Assembly: GCF_005233875.1 (NCBI RefSeq)
Contig: NZ_SZPZ01000004.1
Span: forward strand, 186,001 to 250,000
DNA length: 64,000 nucleotides
Direction of reading: 5' to 3'
Source: Kribbella jiaozuonensis
Lineage (GTDB): Bacteria; Actinomycetota; Actinomycetes; Propionibacteriales; Kribbellaceae
Below the pieces are notes generated by a model. That model saw only the letters and a program-made list of their open reading frames with translations. It made no database searches and was not told the DNA's origin. Shown here piece after piece: positions 35,817-44,503 of the stretch (position 1 is the first letter of the stretch; each line of letters opens with the position of its first letter). A program made the translations under genes and the position numbers.

Positions 35817-36785
35817 CTAGTGCGAGGGACCCCAGTCGATGAGGGATGGTCGGAATGCCGACGGTTTCAGGATCGCCTTTCGGTGACTTCCGTCGGGGTG
35901 CATGCGGTAGAGGCCGAACAGGCCGCCGATCTCTAGTCTGAAAACGATCCACTGGCCGTCGGGCGAATACGATCCGAGGTACGCATTCGTCTGGCCGTCG
36001 TGGAAATGAGTGACTTCTCGAACAGCCGAGCCATCCGGGCGCATCGTCACGATGTTCGCTGAGTCTTCGGGATGGAAGTGGTTCGCGTTCTCGGTCGCCG
36101 CGATCCGACGACCGCTGGGGGCCCAGTCCGCCTTGATCGTCTCATCGGCCGTATATGGACGAATCTGCCTGATGTGACGACCGTCGACATCGGCCGTGAA
36201 CAGGCCTTGGGCCGGCTCCAGGTTGGGCGGCGGACCTGTCACCGAACCGTCGAAGCCCTGGAAACTGAGGGTCTTACCATCCGGCGACACGTTCGGATCG
36301 GTCACGAAACCGTTGGGGAACGGGCCGAGCACCCGGCGCTGATGACTGCCGTCGCTCGACATGCGCCAGATCGCGTCGTCGTTGGTCGCGGCGGTGAACC
36401 GCTCGAAGTAGATGGTGCGTCCATCGGGCGAGAACGACGGCTGGTCGTCGAAGACGCCCGCGGGCTGTGGCAGCACACGGAGCCGAGTTCCGTCCGGTCG
36501 GGCGACGGCAATCCGGACCGAGTCTTCGCCGCCGATGGAGAAGACGATGCGGCCGCCGTCCGGCGCCCAGTCGACGTTGACGGCGTCACCGTCCACATGC
36601 GTGATCTGCCGAAGCCCGGTGCCGTCGGGGCGCACGGTGAACAGTTGGCTGCCGGCGTCTGTGCCTGCCGTGAACGCGATCAACCCGTTCCGGCCAGGAA
36701 AAGTAGCTTGGGCTGATGTCGGAACTGCGACTGCCACCAACATCACTGCGAGAAAAATCGCTACCTTCGACCAACGAGTCGACAT
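35817..36785 (-). CDS. Secreted TolB-like beta-propeller protein
   Basis: 322 residues, start 36785 with GGGTGGGA upstream. A signal peptide (KVAIFLAVMLVAVAVPTSAQ, cleavage near QATF) precedes a beta-propeller of about six repeats built on TolB/WD40-like blades: AFTAGTDAGSQLFTVRPDGT, VDWAPDGGRIVF, PSFSPDGRTIYF, PNVSPDGKTLSF, ADWAPSGRRIAA, GSYSPDGQWIVF. Function unknown; such proteins act as extracytoplasmic scaffolds. Convergent with the amidohydrolase, with only four bases between. Confidence 0.88.
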   Translation of the reverse strand: MSTRWSKVAIFLAVMLVAVAVPTSAQATFPGRNGLIAFTAGTDAGSQLFTVRPDGTGLRQITHVDGDAVNVDWAPDGGRIVFSIGGEDSVRIAVARPDGTRLRVLPQPAGVFDDQPSFSPDGRTIYFERFTAATNDDAIWRMSSDGSHQRRVLGPFPNGFVTDPNVSPDGKTLSFQGFDGSVTGPPPNLEPAQGLFTADVDGRHIRQIRPYTADETIKADWAPSGRRIAATENANHFHPEDSANIVTMRPDGSAVREVTHFHDGQTNAYLGSYSPDGQWIVFRLEIGGLFGLYRMHPDGSHRKAILKPSAFRPSLIDWGPSH

Positions 36786-36919
36786 GGTCCCACCCCCGTC
36801 CCGACGGCGCACGAGGACTGATTCCCCGTACCTCCGATCGGGATCACCTCATCAAATCCCTGCAGCCCACAAAGGACAAGACGGTGGACGAACCCCATCG
36901 GCGTTGCAGCGTTTAATTG

Positions 36920-36935
36920 AGGACTTTCGGCCCTA
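36920..36935. promoter_or_regulatory. DosR-like box upstream of the PPOX gene
   Basis: AGGACTTTCGGCCCTA, 56 bases before the PPOX-like start. It resembles the mycobacterial DosR box (GGGACTTNNGNCCCT). One of five similar sites within 36.9-44.5 kb, each upstream of a stress gene. Confidence 0.6.
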
Positions 36936-36990
36936 CTGCCGCGCTCGCTGTCGGCCGACCGTGGACGTAAGGACACTTCAGGAGGGCGCC

Positions 36991-37434
36991 ATGAGCACAG
37001 CACGGCTTTTCGACCGTTCGCGGCTGGAGATTCTCAGGCCGGTGGACTGTGTGCGGTTGCTCGGGTCGGTTCCGTTGGGACGGCTGGTCTACACGTACGC
37101 CGGCCTGCCGGCGATCAGGTTGGTGAACTTCGTCGTGGACGATGACACGATCGTGTTCAGCACAGGGAAGGGTGACAAGTTCCGCGCCGCCGAGCGGGGT
37201 GATGTGGTGGCCTTCGAGGCGGACGACGTCGATCTGGAGCGTCACAACGGCTGGACGGTCACGGCCATCGGGCACCTGTCGGTCGTCACGGCCGAGGAGA
37301 CCGCCGAACTGCGCCAGAGGCTGCCGTTGCACTCCTGGTTGCCGATGGACGACCCTCAGCTCGTTCGGCTCGGAATCGAGTCGGTCCATGGGCGCAGACT
37401 GGTGCCGTGGGGTCAGCGACCCCGATCGGGCTAG
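36991..37434 (+). CDS. Pyridoxamine 5'-phosphate oxidase-like flavin protein
   Basis: 147 residues, GGAGG before the ATG. The PPOX/FMN-binding split-barrel fold is suggested by CVRLLGSVPLGRLVYTYAGL, AIRLVNFVVDDDTIVFSTG and NGWTVTAIGHLSVV. Members bind FMN, haem or F420; similar genes are part of mycobacterial hypoxia regulons. It sits just upstream of the two-GAF sensor kinase and has its own DosR-like box. The specific cofactor and substrate are unknown. Confidence 0.85.
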   Translation: MSTARLFDRSRLEILRPVDCVRLLGSVPLGRLVYTYAGLPAIRLVNFVVDDDTIVFSTGKGDKFRAAERGDVVAFEADDVDLERHNGWTVTAIGHLSVVTAEETAELRQRLPLHSWLPMDDPQLVRLGIESVHGRRLVPWGQRPRSG

Positions 37435-37469
37435 TTCACATCCCCCGTTACCGTACGTACGCTGATCGC

Positions 37470-39212
37470 GTGGCCGGCTCTGGGCGGGGAAGCTGGGACG
37501 AGGGCGCACTGGAGTACGCCGGGTTGTCCCGGGTGCGGCTTGATGCCCTGTTGCAGGAGCTCCTCAGCCGGGTCGACGACATCATGGACTACCAGGAGCG
37601 CCTGCGAGCTCTGCTCGACGCGGTCGTCGGCATCGGCGCGGATCTCGACCTGAACAGCACCCTCGACCGCATCGTCACCGCCGCCTGCGAACTGGCCGGC
37701 GCCCGGTACGGCGCACTCGGCGTCGTCGGGCCGGACGGCAAGCGACTGGTCCGCTTCATCACCCACGGCGTCACCGATGCGGAGATCGCCGCCATCGGGC
37801 CGTACCCCGAGGGCCACGGCATCCTCGGCCTGCTGATCGAGCACCCGGAACCGATCCGGCTGCACGACCTGGCCGAGCATCCCAGGTCGTACGGCTTCCC
37901 GGCCAACCACCCGCCGATGAAGAGCTTCCTCGGCGTCCCGATCCGCACCCGCGAACACGCGTACGGCAACCTCTACCTGACCGAGAAGACCAGCGGCGCC
38001 GACTTCACCGAGGACGACGAACGCACCGTCACCGCTCTCGCCGCCGCGGCCGGAGTCGTGATCGACAACGCCCGCCTGTACGCCGATACCGAGCAACGCC
38101 GACGCTGGCACGAGGTCACCGCCGAGATCACCCAGCTGATGCTCGGCGAGTTCGACATCGACCAGGCGCTCCAGCTGATCACAAAACGCTCGCGCGAGGT
38201 GTCCGGCGCCCAGGTGGCGTCGGTCCTGCTCGCGGACGGCGACGAGTTGGTCGTGCGCGCCGTCGATGGGCCGGCAGAGTTCACGCAGTACGTCGGCCGG
38301 CGGATCCCTGCCGACCTACCCGTTCTGAGCCGCGTCATCTCGGCCACCGGCGAACAGATCGTGATCGACGACCTGGCCCAGCTGCTGAACGACGGAGGCG
38401 GACTGACCGAATTCCCCGAGGGCGCGGCCCTGGCCCGCACGACGCTGGCTCCCTTACCGGCCGGCACTCCAGGCACCGCCGGAGTTCTCGCCGTCGCGAT
38501 GCAGCAGGGTTCGAGCACCCGCGTCGCCGACGGCGCCGACCTGGTCCGGATGTTCGCCGGCCAGGCCACCCTCGCGATGGAACGCGCCCAGGCTCAACGC
38601 GACCGCGACATGCTCGCCGTCCTCGAGGACCGCGACCGGATCGCCCGGGACCTGCACGACCTGGTGATCCAGCGGCTGTTCGCGACCGGCCTGCAACTAC
38701 AGGGCATGCATCGCCTGGTGAAGCCCGAGCACCAGCAACGCATCAGTCGCGCGGTCGACGACATCGACACCACCATCCACGACCTCCGGGCCGCGATCTT
38801 CGAACTGCAGCAGACCGCCGAGTCCAGCTCGCTGCGCGGCGACGTGCAGGCACTCGTCGCGGAGTACGCCGAACCGCTCGGCTTCCGGCCCCAGCTGATC
38901 TGCACCGGACCGATCGACACCGTGGTGCCGGCGTCCGTACGACCGCAGATCCTCGCCGCCATCCGGGAGTCGCTGTCGAACGTCGTCCGCCACGCCGAAG
39001 CGTCCGCGGCCACGGTCGAGGTCAGGGTGGACGGCACCCAGGTGATCGCACGGATCTCGGACGACGGGATCGGAATCGGGCCGCGGAAGCGCAACAGCGG
39101 CCTGCGCAATCTCACCGAACGCGCGCAGGCCCTCGGCGGCAGTGTGCAGATCAGGGACAACGATCCGCACGGCACCGTCGTCGAACTGAGCGCGCCGATC
39201 GCCGACAACTGA
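37470..39212 (+). CDS. DevS/DosT-like two-GAF sensor histidine kinase
   Basis: 580 residues from the GTG at 37470; no good ribosome site, so the start is uncertain. GAF-A (about 52-205) contains GFPANHPPMKSFLGVPIRTR, aligning with the haem-ligand His149 region of mycobacterial DevS. His147 here would be the haem ligand. GAF-B spans about 220-375. The HisKA_3 box DRIARDLHDLVIQRLFATGL has phosphoacceptor His396, and the HATPase has GIGIGPRKRNSGLRNLTERA. It should sense oxygen, NO or redox state and phosphorylate the DevR-like regulator at 41527-42180. Confidence 0.9.
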   Translation: MAGSGRGSWDEGALEYAGLSRVRLDALLQELLSRVDDIMDYQERLRALLDAVVGIGADLDLNSTLDRIVTAACELAGARYGALGVVGPDGKRLVRFITHGVTDAEIAAIGPYPEGHGILGLLIEHPEPIRLHDLAEHPRSYGFPANHPPMKSFLGVPIRTREHAYGNLYLTEKTSGADFTEDDERTVTALAAAAGVVIDNARLYADTEQRRRWHEVTAEITQLMLGEFDIDQALQLITKRSREVSGAQVASVLLADGDELVVRAVDGPAEFTQYVGRRIPADLPVLSRVISATGEQIVIDDLAQLLNDGGGLTEFPEGAALARTTLAPLPAGTPGTAGVLAVAMQQGSSTRVADGADLVRMFAGQATLAMERAQAQRDRDMLAVLEDRDRIARDLHDLVIQRLFATGLQLQGMHRLVKPEHQQRISRAVDDIDTTIHDLRAAIFELQQTAESSSLRGDVQALVAEYAEPLGFRPQLICTGPIDTVVPASVRPQILAAIRESLSNVVRHAEASAATVEVRVDGTQVIARISDDGIGIGPRKRNSGLRNLTERAQALGGSVQIRDNDPHGTVVELSAPIADN

Positions 39213-39234
39213 CGGCCGAAAGGCCCAACAGATC

Positions 39235-39248
39235 GGGACTCTTGACCG
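39235..39248. promoter_or_regulatory. DosR-like box upstream of the nitroreductase
   Basis: GGGACTCTTGACCG, 62 bases before the nitroreductase GTG start. A less perfect member of the same box family. Confidence 0.45.
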
Positions 39249-39309
39249 CAGCGCCACCCACCTCCTACCGGCGAAGCTGAAGTAGGAGAACCAGTGGGAG
39301 GAGCCCCCC

Positions 39310-40281
39310 GTGTCCGCGCAGCTGCCCAAAGAGGACGTCGACATCTTGCTCGCGGCGGCCGTCGCCGCACCGAGCATGCACAACACCCAGCCGTGGCGGT
39401 TCGAGGTCGAAGGTCACGTGATCGACGTCTACGTGGACGGTTCCCGGACGCTGCCCGCTGAAGACCCGACCGGTCGGGCGATGCGGATCGCTGCCGGCGC
39501 GGCGACGTTCAACCTCCGCTGCGCCGCAGAGCGTCTCGGGTACGGCACCTGGTTCGGGCTGGCGCCGTACCCGGACGAACCCGATCTGCTGGCCCGCATC
39601 GTCCTCGAGCCCACGGCCGCCCGGAACGACGAGCTGTCCGACCTGGCCGCACACATCCCGCACCGCCACACCGATCGGCATCCGTCCGACGCCACACCGC
39701 TCCCCGAGCACCTCCGCGTGGAGTTGATGCAAGCGGCGTACGCCGACGGCGCCGACCTCAACTGGCTCGCTGAGGACGAGGTCCGCGGCGTCCTCGACCT
39801 GGTCCTCGAGAGCGATCTGCGTGAGATCGGTGACTGGCACCGCCGGGCCGAGCGTGCCCACTGGGTCGGCGGCGAGCGCACTGCCGACGGCGTACCCAGT
39901 TCTGCCCTCGGCCCACGATCCACCAGCTACCCGGCAGCCGTTCGTGACCTGGGCACCCGGCCCGCCGACCGCTCGCGGACGGAGCAGACGTTCGAGGCGC
40001 ATCCGGCGCTCGCCGTACTGTCCACCAACTTCGACGAGCCCACCGATCAGGTCACCGCCGGAGCCGCACTCGAACGCGTGCTGCTGACCGCGACCCGGGC
40101 TGGAGTGAGCGCGTCGTTCCTGAACCAGCCGCTCGAGTTCGAGGACCTGCGCCGCAAGGTGCAGCACCTCACCCAGCGGCACGGTCACGCCCACATGATC
40201 ATCCGCTTCGGCACCAGCCAACCGCACAGCGGCACCGCCCGCCGGCCGGTCGCCGACTTCCTCCCCAAGGAGCAGTCATGA
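39310..40281 (+). CDS. Acg-family nitroreductase-like protein
   Basis: 323 residues, GTG start with GGAGGAG. It resembles the Acg/Rv2032 group, a nitroreductase fold in which a lid covers the FMN site: APSMHNTQPWRFEVEG at about 20-35, DPTGRAMRIAAGAATFNLRC, IPHRHTDRHPSDATPL and ERVLLTATRAGVSASFLNQP. In mycobacteria these proteins are strongly induced by DosR; they are thought to sequester flavin rather than reduce nitro groups. Coupled to the next small gene (ATGA). Confidence 0.9.
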   Translation: MSAQLPKEDVDILLAAAVAAPSMHNTQPWRFEVEGHVIDVYVDGSRTLPAEDPTGRAMRIAAGAATFNLRCAAERLGYGTWFGLAPYPDEPDLLARIVLEPTAARNDELSDLAAHIPHRHTDRHPSDATPLPEHLRVELMQAAYADGADLNWLAEDEVRGVLDLVLESDLREIGDWHRRAERAHWVGGERTADGVPSSALGPRSTSYPAAVRDLGTRPADRSRTEQTFEAHPALAVLSTNFDEPTDQVTAGAALERVLLTATRAGVSASFLNQPLEFEDLRRKVQHLTQRHGHAHMIIRFGTSQPHSGTARRPVADFLPKEQS

Positions 40282-40637
40282 CCACGTCATTGCAGCTCAC
40301 GATCGACAGCTGGGAAGCCCAACTCGACCGCCTCGCCGAAATCAGCGTCGCCAACGACTGGTTCCTCGAGGAACAACGCCTCGCCGAGGCGCTGCACACG
40401 ATCGCCGTCTATCGCGACCACATCCTGCCTGTGCTCAGCGACCGCGACCCACGCCTTGCGGTCCAAATGACCGTGCTGATCGACCGTCGCGAAGTCCTCC
40501 GCGACGACCTCTACCGCACCGTCCACCCGCCGAACTCGTACGAGGAAGTCGCCCAGACCATCATCATGCTCCGCTCCCTCGCCCAGGTAGCAGCCAACAC
40601 AGAGCAAGCCCTCGAAGACGCCGGACCGCGATACTGA
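40278..40637 (+). CDS. Small helical protein coupled to the nitroreductase
   Basis: 119 residues, not recognised. Almost all helical: SWEAQLDRLAEISVANDWFL, EEQRLAEALHTIAVYRDHIL, DPRLAVQMTVLIDRREVLRD, then a C-terminal helix SYEEVAQTIIMLRSLAQVAA. No cysteine, signal peptide or membrane segment. The ATG overlaps the nitroreductase stop, so it may be a partner of that protein or of the stress response. Codon use matches neighbours. Confidence 0.75.
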   Translation: MTTSLQLTIDSWEAQLDRLAEISVANDWFLEEQRLAEALHTIAVYRDHILPVLSDRDPRLAVQMTVLIDRREVLRDDLYRTVHPPNSYEEVAQTIIMLRSLAQVAANTEQALEDAGPRY

Positions 40638-40673
40638 GGACCAGGCACCAACCCACCGGCGGAGGAGGCCTGC

Positions 40674-41486
40674 ATGACCGGGAAACGAGTTGTCGTCGGA
40701 ATCGATGGCCGGCCGGACTGTGAGAACGCAATCCGGTGGGGCGCGATCGAGGCCGCCGCCCGAGGAGCGGATCTGCAGCTGGTACATGCCTTTGTGTGGG
40801 CGGAGTTCCGAGTACCGCTCGGCCCCAGTGACCTCGCGCCCGGGCTTCGCGCGCAGGCTGATCGGATCATCGCGGACGCCGTCGAACTGGCGCGGGCGTT
40901 CGACCCGGCGGTGCCTATGACCGGGAAGCAGGTGGACGGCTTCCCGTCCGCTGTTCTGCTGGCCGAGTCCGCGGATGCCGAGCTGGTGGTGATCGGCAGC
41001 CGGGTCACCGGGCGGCTGCTCGGGTTGATAGTCAGCTCCGCGGGCATCGAGTTGTCCGCGAACGCGCGCTGCCCGGTTGTCGTCGTACGGCCCACCGACG
41101 ACTCGCTCGCCGGCAACGAGGTGGTGATCGGGTACGACGGCTCGCGGGCCGCGGGCGCCGCAGTCGAGTTCGGGCTCGACCACGCGCACCGGCATCAGCT
41201 CGCGGCCCGGATCGTCGCCGTCCTCGACGAGAATGAGGACGACGATCACGATCTCCTGGCCGGGCTTCGGACGTACGCCGATGACGCGGACCTCGTCGAG
41301 CTGACCGGTCATCCGTCGGAGCTGCTCCTCGAGTGGGCTGCCGACGCCCAACTCCTGGTCGTCGGCTCGCGTGGTCGCGGCGGGTTCGCCGGACTGCTGC
41401 TCGGCTCGGTGAGCCAGACCATGTTGCACCAGGCGCCGTGCCCGGTGGCCGTCATCCCACCTCCGGCGATCGAACATCCGGCATGA
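40674..41486 (+). CDS. Universal stress protein (two domains)
   Basis: 270 residues, two tandem USP domains (about 1-140 and 148-270). The second keeps the ATP-binding pattern GSRGRGGFAGLLLGSVSQ; in the first it is degenerate (GSRVTGRLLGLIVSSAG). Tandem USPs bind ATP or cAMP and are common members of hypoxia regulons. It follows the nitroreductase pair and is convergent with the DevR-like gene. Confidence 0.93.
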   Translation: MTGKRVVVGIDGRPDCENAIRWGAIEAAARGADLQLVHAFVWAEFRVPLGPSDLAPGLRAQADRIIADAVELARAFDPAVPMTGKQVDGFPSAVLLAESADAELVVIGSRVTGRLLGLIVSSAGIELSANARCPVVVVRPTDDSLAGNEVVIGYDGSRAAGAAVEFGLDHAHRHQLAARIVAVLDENEDDDHDLLAGLRTYADDADLVELTGHPSELLLEWAADAQLLVVGSRGRGGFAGLLLGSVSQTMLHQAPCPVAVIPPPAIEHPA

Positions 41487-41526
41487 GGCCGAACCCCGGC
41501 CGGCCACTTCCCGGGCTGAGACGCCG

Positions 41527-42180
41527 CTAGCTCTGCGGGTGCTTCTTCGTGTGCTCGATGGCGAAGACGGCGGCCTCGGTGCGGCGCTCGAGGTTGAGCT
41601 TGCGGAGCAGGGACGAAACGTAGTTCTTCACGGTCTTCTCGGCGAGATAGAGCGACTGCGCGATCTGCCGATTGGTCTTGCCCTCGGCGATCTCGGCGAG
41701 GATGCGGCGTTCTTGCTCGGTCAAGGACGCGTACCGCGGGTCCTCGGCCTCAGCCGGGTGACGGAGGCGGTCCAGGACCTTGACGGTCATCGCGGGGTCC
41801 AGGAGCGACTCGCCCGCGGCAAGACGGCGTACGGCGTCGACCAGGGCCTGGCCGTGGATCTGCTTCAGCAGATAGCCGGCCGCACCGGCCATGATCGCGG
41901 TGAACAACGCCTCGTCGTCGGAGAACGACGTCAGCATCAGGCAGGTCGGCGGCTCGTCCATCTGCGAGCGAACCTCGCGGCAGACGGTGATCCCGTCGCC
42001 ATCAGGCAGCCGCACATCGAGTACGGCGACGTCCGGGCGTACGGCGGGGATCCGCGCGATCGCCTCCGCCGCGGTCGACGCGTCACCGACCACCTCGATG
42101 TCAGGCTCCGCATCGAGCAGCTGGTGCAGACCCAGCCGGACGATCTCGTGATCGTCCAGCAGGAACACCTTGATCGTCAT
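41527..42180 (-). CDS. DevR/DosR-like NarL-family response regulator
   Basis: 217 residues, start 42180 with GAGGGAGA upstream. Receiver domain with DDHE at 9-12, phosphoacceptor Asp55 in DVAVLDVRLPDGDG, and YLLKQI holding the conserved Lys; linker; C-terminal LuxR-type HTH (LTEQERRILAEIAEGKTNRQ, LYLAEKTVKNYVSSLLRKL) that closely follows mycobacterial DosR. Two DosR-like boxes, one a perfect palindrome, lie 81-117 bases upstream, consistent with autoregulation. Probable partner of the DevS-like kinase 2.3 kb away. Confidence 0.92.
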   Translation of the reverse strand: MTIKVFLLDDHEIVRLGLHQLLDAEPDIEVVGDASTAAEAIARIPAVRPDVAVLDVRLPDGDGITVCREVRSQMDEPPTCLMLTSFSDDEALFTAIMAGAAGYLLKQIHGQALVDAVRRLAAGESLLDPAMTVKVLDRLRHPAEAEDPRYASLTEQERRILAEIAEGKTNRQIAQSLYLAEKTVKNYVSSLLRKLNLERRTEAAVFAIEHTKKHPQS

Positions 42181-42260
42181 GACCGTCTCCCTCGGCTCCA
42201 CGCCGTACCCACCCGGCCGGCTCCCCCGTCCAGCGTCCCGCTCCCCCACGCTACGCGCCA

Positions 42261-42274
42261 GGGACCTCGGTCCC
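42261..42274. promoter_or_regulatory. Perfect DosR-like palindrome upstream of the DevR-like gene
   Basis: GGGACC-TC-GGTCCC, arms of six with a two-base centre, 81 bases before the response-regulator start. The best match to the DosR box family in the window. Confidence 0.6.
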
Positions 42275-42283
42275 CGGATCGTC

Positions 42284-42297
42284 GGGACCTTTGGGCA
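42284..42297. promoter_or_regulatory. Second DosR-like box upstream of the DevR-like gene
   Basis: GGGACCTTTGGGCA, nine bases from the palindromic site, giving a tandem pair as seen before many DosR-controlled genes in mycobacteria. Confidence 0.5.
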
Positions 42298-42315
42298 CAT
42301 GTCCAGATCGTCCCC

Positions 42316-42855
42316 TCAGGCGACCTTGGCGGAGCCGGTCAGCAGCCGCCCAAGCTTGGTGCCCCAGTTCTGTGCGCGCTCGAGCTCGACGTCGCGGATC
42401 GGGCCGGTCGTCTCGCTCACGAAGAAGCTCTCCGACGTGGTCAGCCGGCCGAATCCCATCCGGCGCAACACGTTCGCCGCCGACCGCGCCGCCGAACCCG
42501 GCAACCGCCGTACCTTCGCGATCCGGGTGTCGAACGTCGCCACCCGCGGACCGGATCCGGTCGGCGGGTGCAGGACGTCCAGCCACTCGCGGATGCCCAC
42601 CTCGATCGGCGTCACCACATCACCCTGCTTCAGCGCCTCCTGCCGGGTGGACAGCCGGCTCATCGAGAACGCATGCGTCGGTCCCCCGACGACCAGCAAC
42701 CGCACGTCCGCAGGCAGCACAGTCGGCGCCCGGTTCACCGGGACGGTCTCGGCCGCGACGTACTGCCGCAGCCCGTCCCGGATCGCTCGCGCGATTCGCT
42801 CGGTGTTGCCGAACATCGACTCATACACGATCAGGGCACTCGCGTTGTCAGTCAT
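42316..42855 (-). CDS. Flavodoxin-domain protein
   Basis: 179 residues. FMN phosphate-binding loop YESMFGNTERIARAI at 10-24, then LLVVGGPTHAFSMSR, the loop around the isoalloxazine ring, and a C-terminal FFVSETTGPIRDVELERAQN. A flavodoxin-like electron carrier or NAD(P)H-dependent flavoprotein. The ATG overlaps the USP stop as ATGA. Part of the leftward DoxX-USP-flavodoxin-DevR run, about 135 bases upstream of the regulator. Confidence 0.9.
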   Translation of the reverse strand: MTDNASALIVYESMFGNTERIARAIRDGLRQYVAAETVPVNRAPTVLPADVRLLVVGGPTHAFSMSRLSTRQEALKQGDVVTPIEVGIREWLDVLHPPTGSGPRVATFDTRIAKVRRLPGSAARSAANVLRRMGFGRLTTSESFFVSETTGPIRDVELERAQNWGTKLGRLLTGSAKVA

Positions 42856-43766
42856 GAGTCTCCTCCGATCATCACGTCGGTACGACGACCCGCCCGCGCC
42901 GCCTTGGTCACCCGGTGCGGGACGATCGCGACCGGGCAGGTCATCGCGGCCATCGCGCGCCGCGTCACCGGATCGATCGGCAACGCGCCGCCGTGCGCGC
43001 CGACCACGACCAGGCCGACGTCGCCGCTCTCGTGCACCAGCGCCGCGGCCGGCTGCCTGCCGCTGAGGAAACGCGTGACCCGCACCTGAGGAAACCGGCT
43101 CGTCCACGGCGCGAGGTTCTCCGACAAGATGTGGTCGGCGCGGCTGATCCACGAGCATTCCGGGTCCTCGTCGGAGAACGCCGGCTCGGCCGGCACGCCG
43201 GCATGAACGGCGATCAGGTCGGCCTCCCGGCTCGCGGCGATGCCGAACGCGAACTCCAGCGCCTCCGCGGACAACGCCGTACCATCGATGCCGACGGCAA
43301 CCTTCCGGTCCAGCAACGTCGGCTTCCACGAGAGCGGTACGACGACCACCGGGCAGCCGGCCCGGACCACCAGGGTGAGGTTGGCCTGGGTCTGCACCAC
43401 CCGTTGCGGGCCACGGCTGCGGGACCGCCCGATCACCAGCATCCGGGCCTTCCGCGCCACGTGCGCGAGAACCCGCAGCCGGGAACCCTCCTCGGTGATC
43501 CCGGCCAGTTGGACGCCGTACCCGTCGCGGTGCCGCACATGCGCCACCGCGGCGCGCACGGCCGCGTCCGCCAGCTCGGCCGGTGACTTCGGCGGGTAGC
43601 CCGGCGTCATCGGAGAGAACGAACTGTGCGCGGAGTACGGCGCGACGAGCACCAGCTCGGCCCCGGCCCGCAGCGCTTCGGCAGCGGCGTAATCCACCAC
43701 GCGGAGGTCCTCCGCGCTACCGTCGACTTCGACCACCACGACCGGTTCGGTCGTCATCTCACTCAT
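42852..43766 (-). CDS. Universal stress protein (two domains)
   Basis: 304 residues from 43766, or 301 from the second ATG at 43757, which has the better-spaced GAGG. Two USP domains (about 8-150 and 158-290). Nucleotide-binding loops are partly degenerate (VIGRSRSRGPQRVV and VVGAHGGALPIDPV), so ATP binding is doubtful. It starts three bases after the DoxX stop and overlaps the flavodoxin gene. Confidence 0.92.
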   Translation of the reverse strand: MSEMTTEPVVVVEVDGSAEDLRVVDYAAAEALRAGAELVLVAPYSAHSSFSPMTPGYPPKSPAELADAAVRAAVAHVRHRDGYGVQLAGITEEGSRLRVLAHVARKARMLVIGRSRSRGPQRVVQTQANLTLVVRAGCPVVVVPLSWKPTLLDRKVAVGIDGTALSAEALEFAFGIAASREADLIAVHAGVPAEPAFSDEDPECSWISRADHILSENLAPWTSRFPQVRVTRFLSGRQPAAALVHESGDVGLVVVGAHGGALPIDPVTRRAMAAMTCPVAIVPHRVTKAARAGRRTDVMIGGDS

Positions 43767-43768
43767 CC

Positions 43769-44329
43769 TCAACTCAGCCACGGGTACTTGCGCACGAACG
43801 CGAGACCGGTCCACCACCTGCCGAACCCCCACACGTTGCCAGCGGCAACGAGCGCAAGGACGATCAGCGTGATGGCGCCGAGGATGTGCTCGTCCAGCAC
43901 CGGGTTGTTCGCCGGCGGCAGGTTGGCCGACCACATCAGCAGGTACATGAGGGCGCCGCCGACTGCCGCGATCCGCATGCCGATGCCGAGGGTCAGAGCC
44001 AGACCGATGCCGGCGAGCCCGATCATGAACAGTGGGCTGACCCACCAGTCACCGACCAGCGACTGGTAGAAGTCGGCCAGCGGGCCGCTCGTCCCCTTGC
44101 CCAGGAATCCGGCCGTCGGGTCGCCGCCGTCGATCCAGCCCTTGCCGGACGGGGTGGCGTAGCCGAGGCCGAACAGCTTGTCGACGAAGGCCCACAAGAA
44201 CGTGAGGCCGAACGCGATCCGCAGTACGCCGAGCGCACGCCCGGCGGCCGTGGTGATGGTCGGGTGCCGATCACCGTCGGGCTCCAGCGCTGGAGCCGGC
44301 ATGTGCTGCCGGCGCGTCGTGGTGGTCAT
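43769..44329 (-). CDS. DoxX-family membrane protein
   Basis: 186 residues with four or five hydrophobic helices (near 36-54, 97-117, 119-135 and 147-167). The start ALGVLRIAFGLTFLWAFVDK and the loop GWIDGGDPTAGFLGKGTSGP, then FYQSLVGDWWVSPLFMIGLA, resemble the larger DoxX/TQO-type membrane subunits. First gene of the leftward stress unit. The DosR-like box at 44439 lies 110 bases upstream and may serve both this gene and the divergent USP. Confidence 0.88.
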   Translation of the reverse strand: MTTTTRRQHMPAPALEPDGDRHPTITTAAGRALGVLRIAFGLTFLWAFVDKLFGLGYATPSGKGWIDGGDPTAGFLGKGTSGPLADFYQSLVGDWWVSPLFMIGLAGIGLALTLGIGMRIAAVGGALMYLLMWSANLPPANNPVLDEHILGAITLIVLALVAAGNVWGFGRWWTGLAFVRKYPWLS

Positions 44330-44438
44330 GGTGTCGTCCTTTCACTCGATTCCGACACCTCGATCGTGCGATCCAGCGGCCGCGATCGTCAGAGCCCTTC
44401 TCACCTCACTCGCGGGAGCCGAACCGCTCTGTTCTTAA

Positions 44439-44452
44439 GGACCTTCGGCCCT
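44439..44452. promoter_or_regulatory. DosR-like box between divergent DoxX and USP genes
   Basis: GGACCTTCGGCCCT, 51 bases before the rightward USP start and 110 before the leftward DoxX start. It agrees with the box at 36920 except for one base in the core. Confidence 0.6.
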
Positions 44453-44503
44453 GCCTACGCCGCGAGGGCGCGGCTTGACTGGAAGCGAGTCCGGGAGGTT
44501 CGC

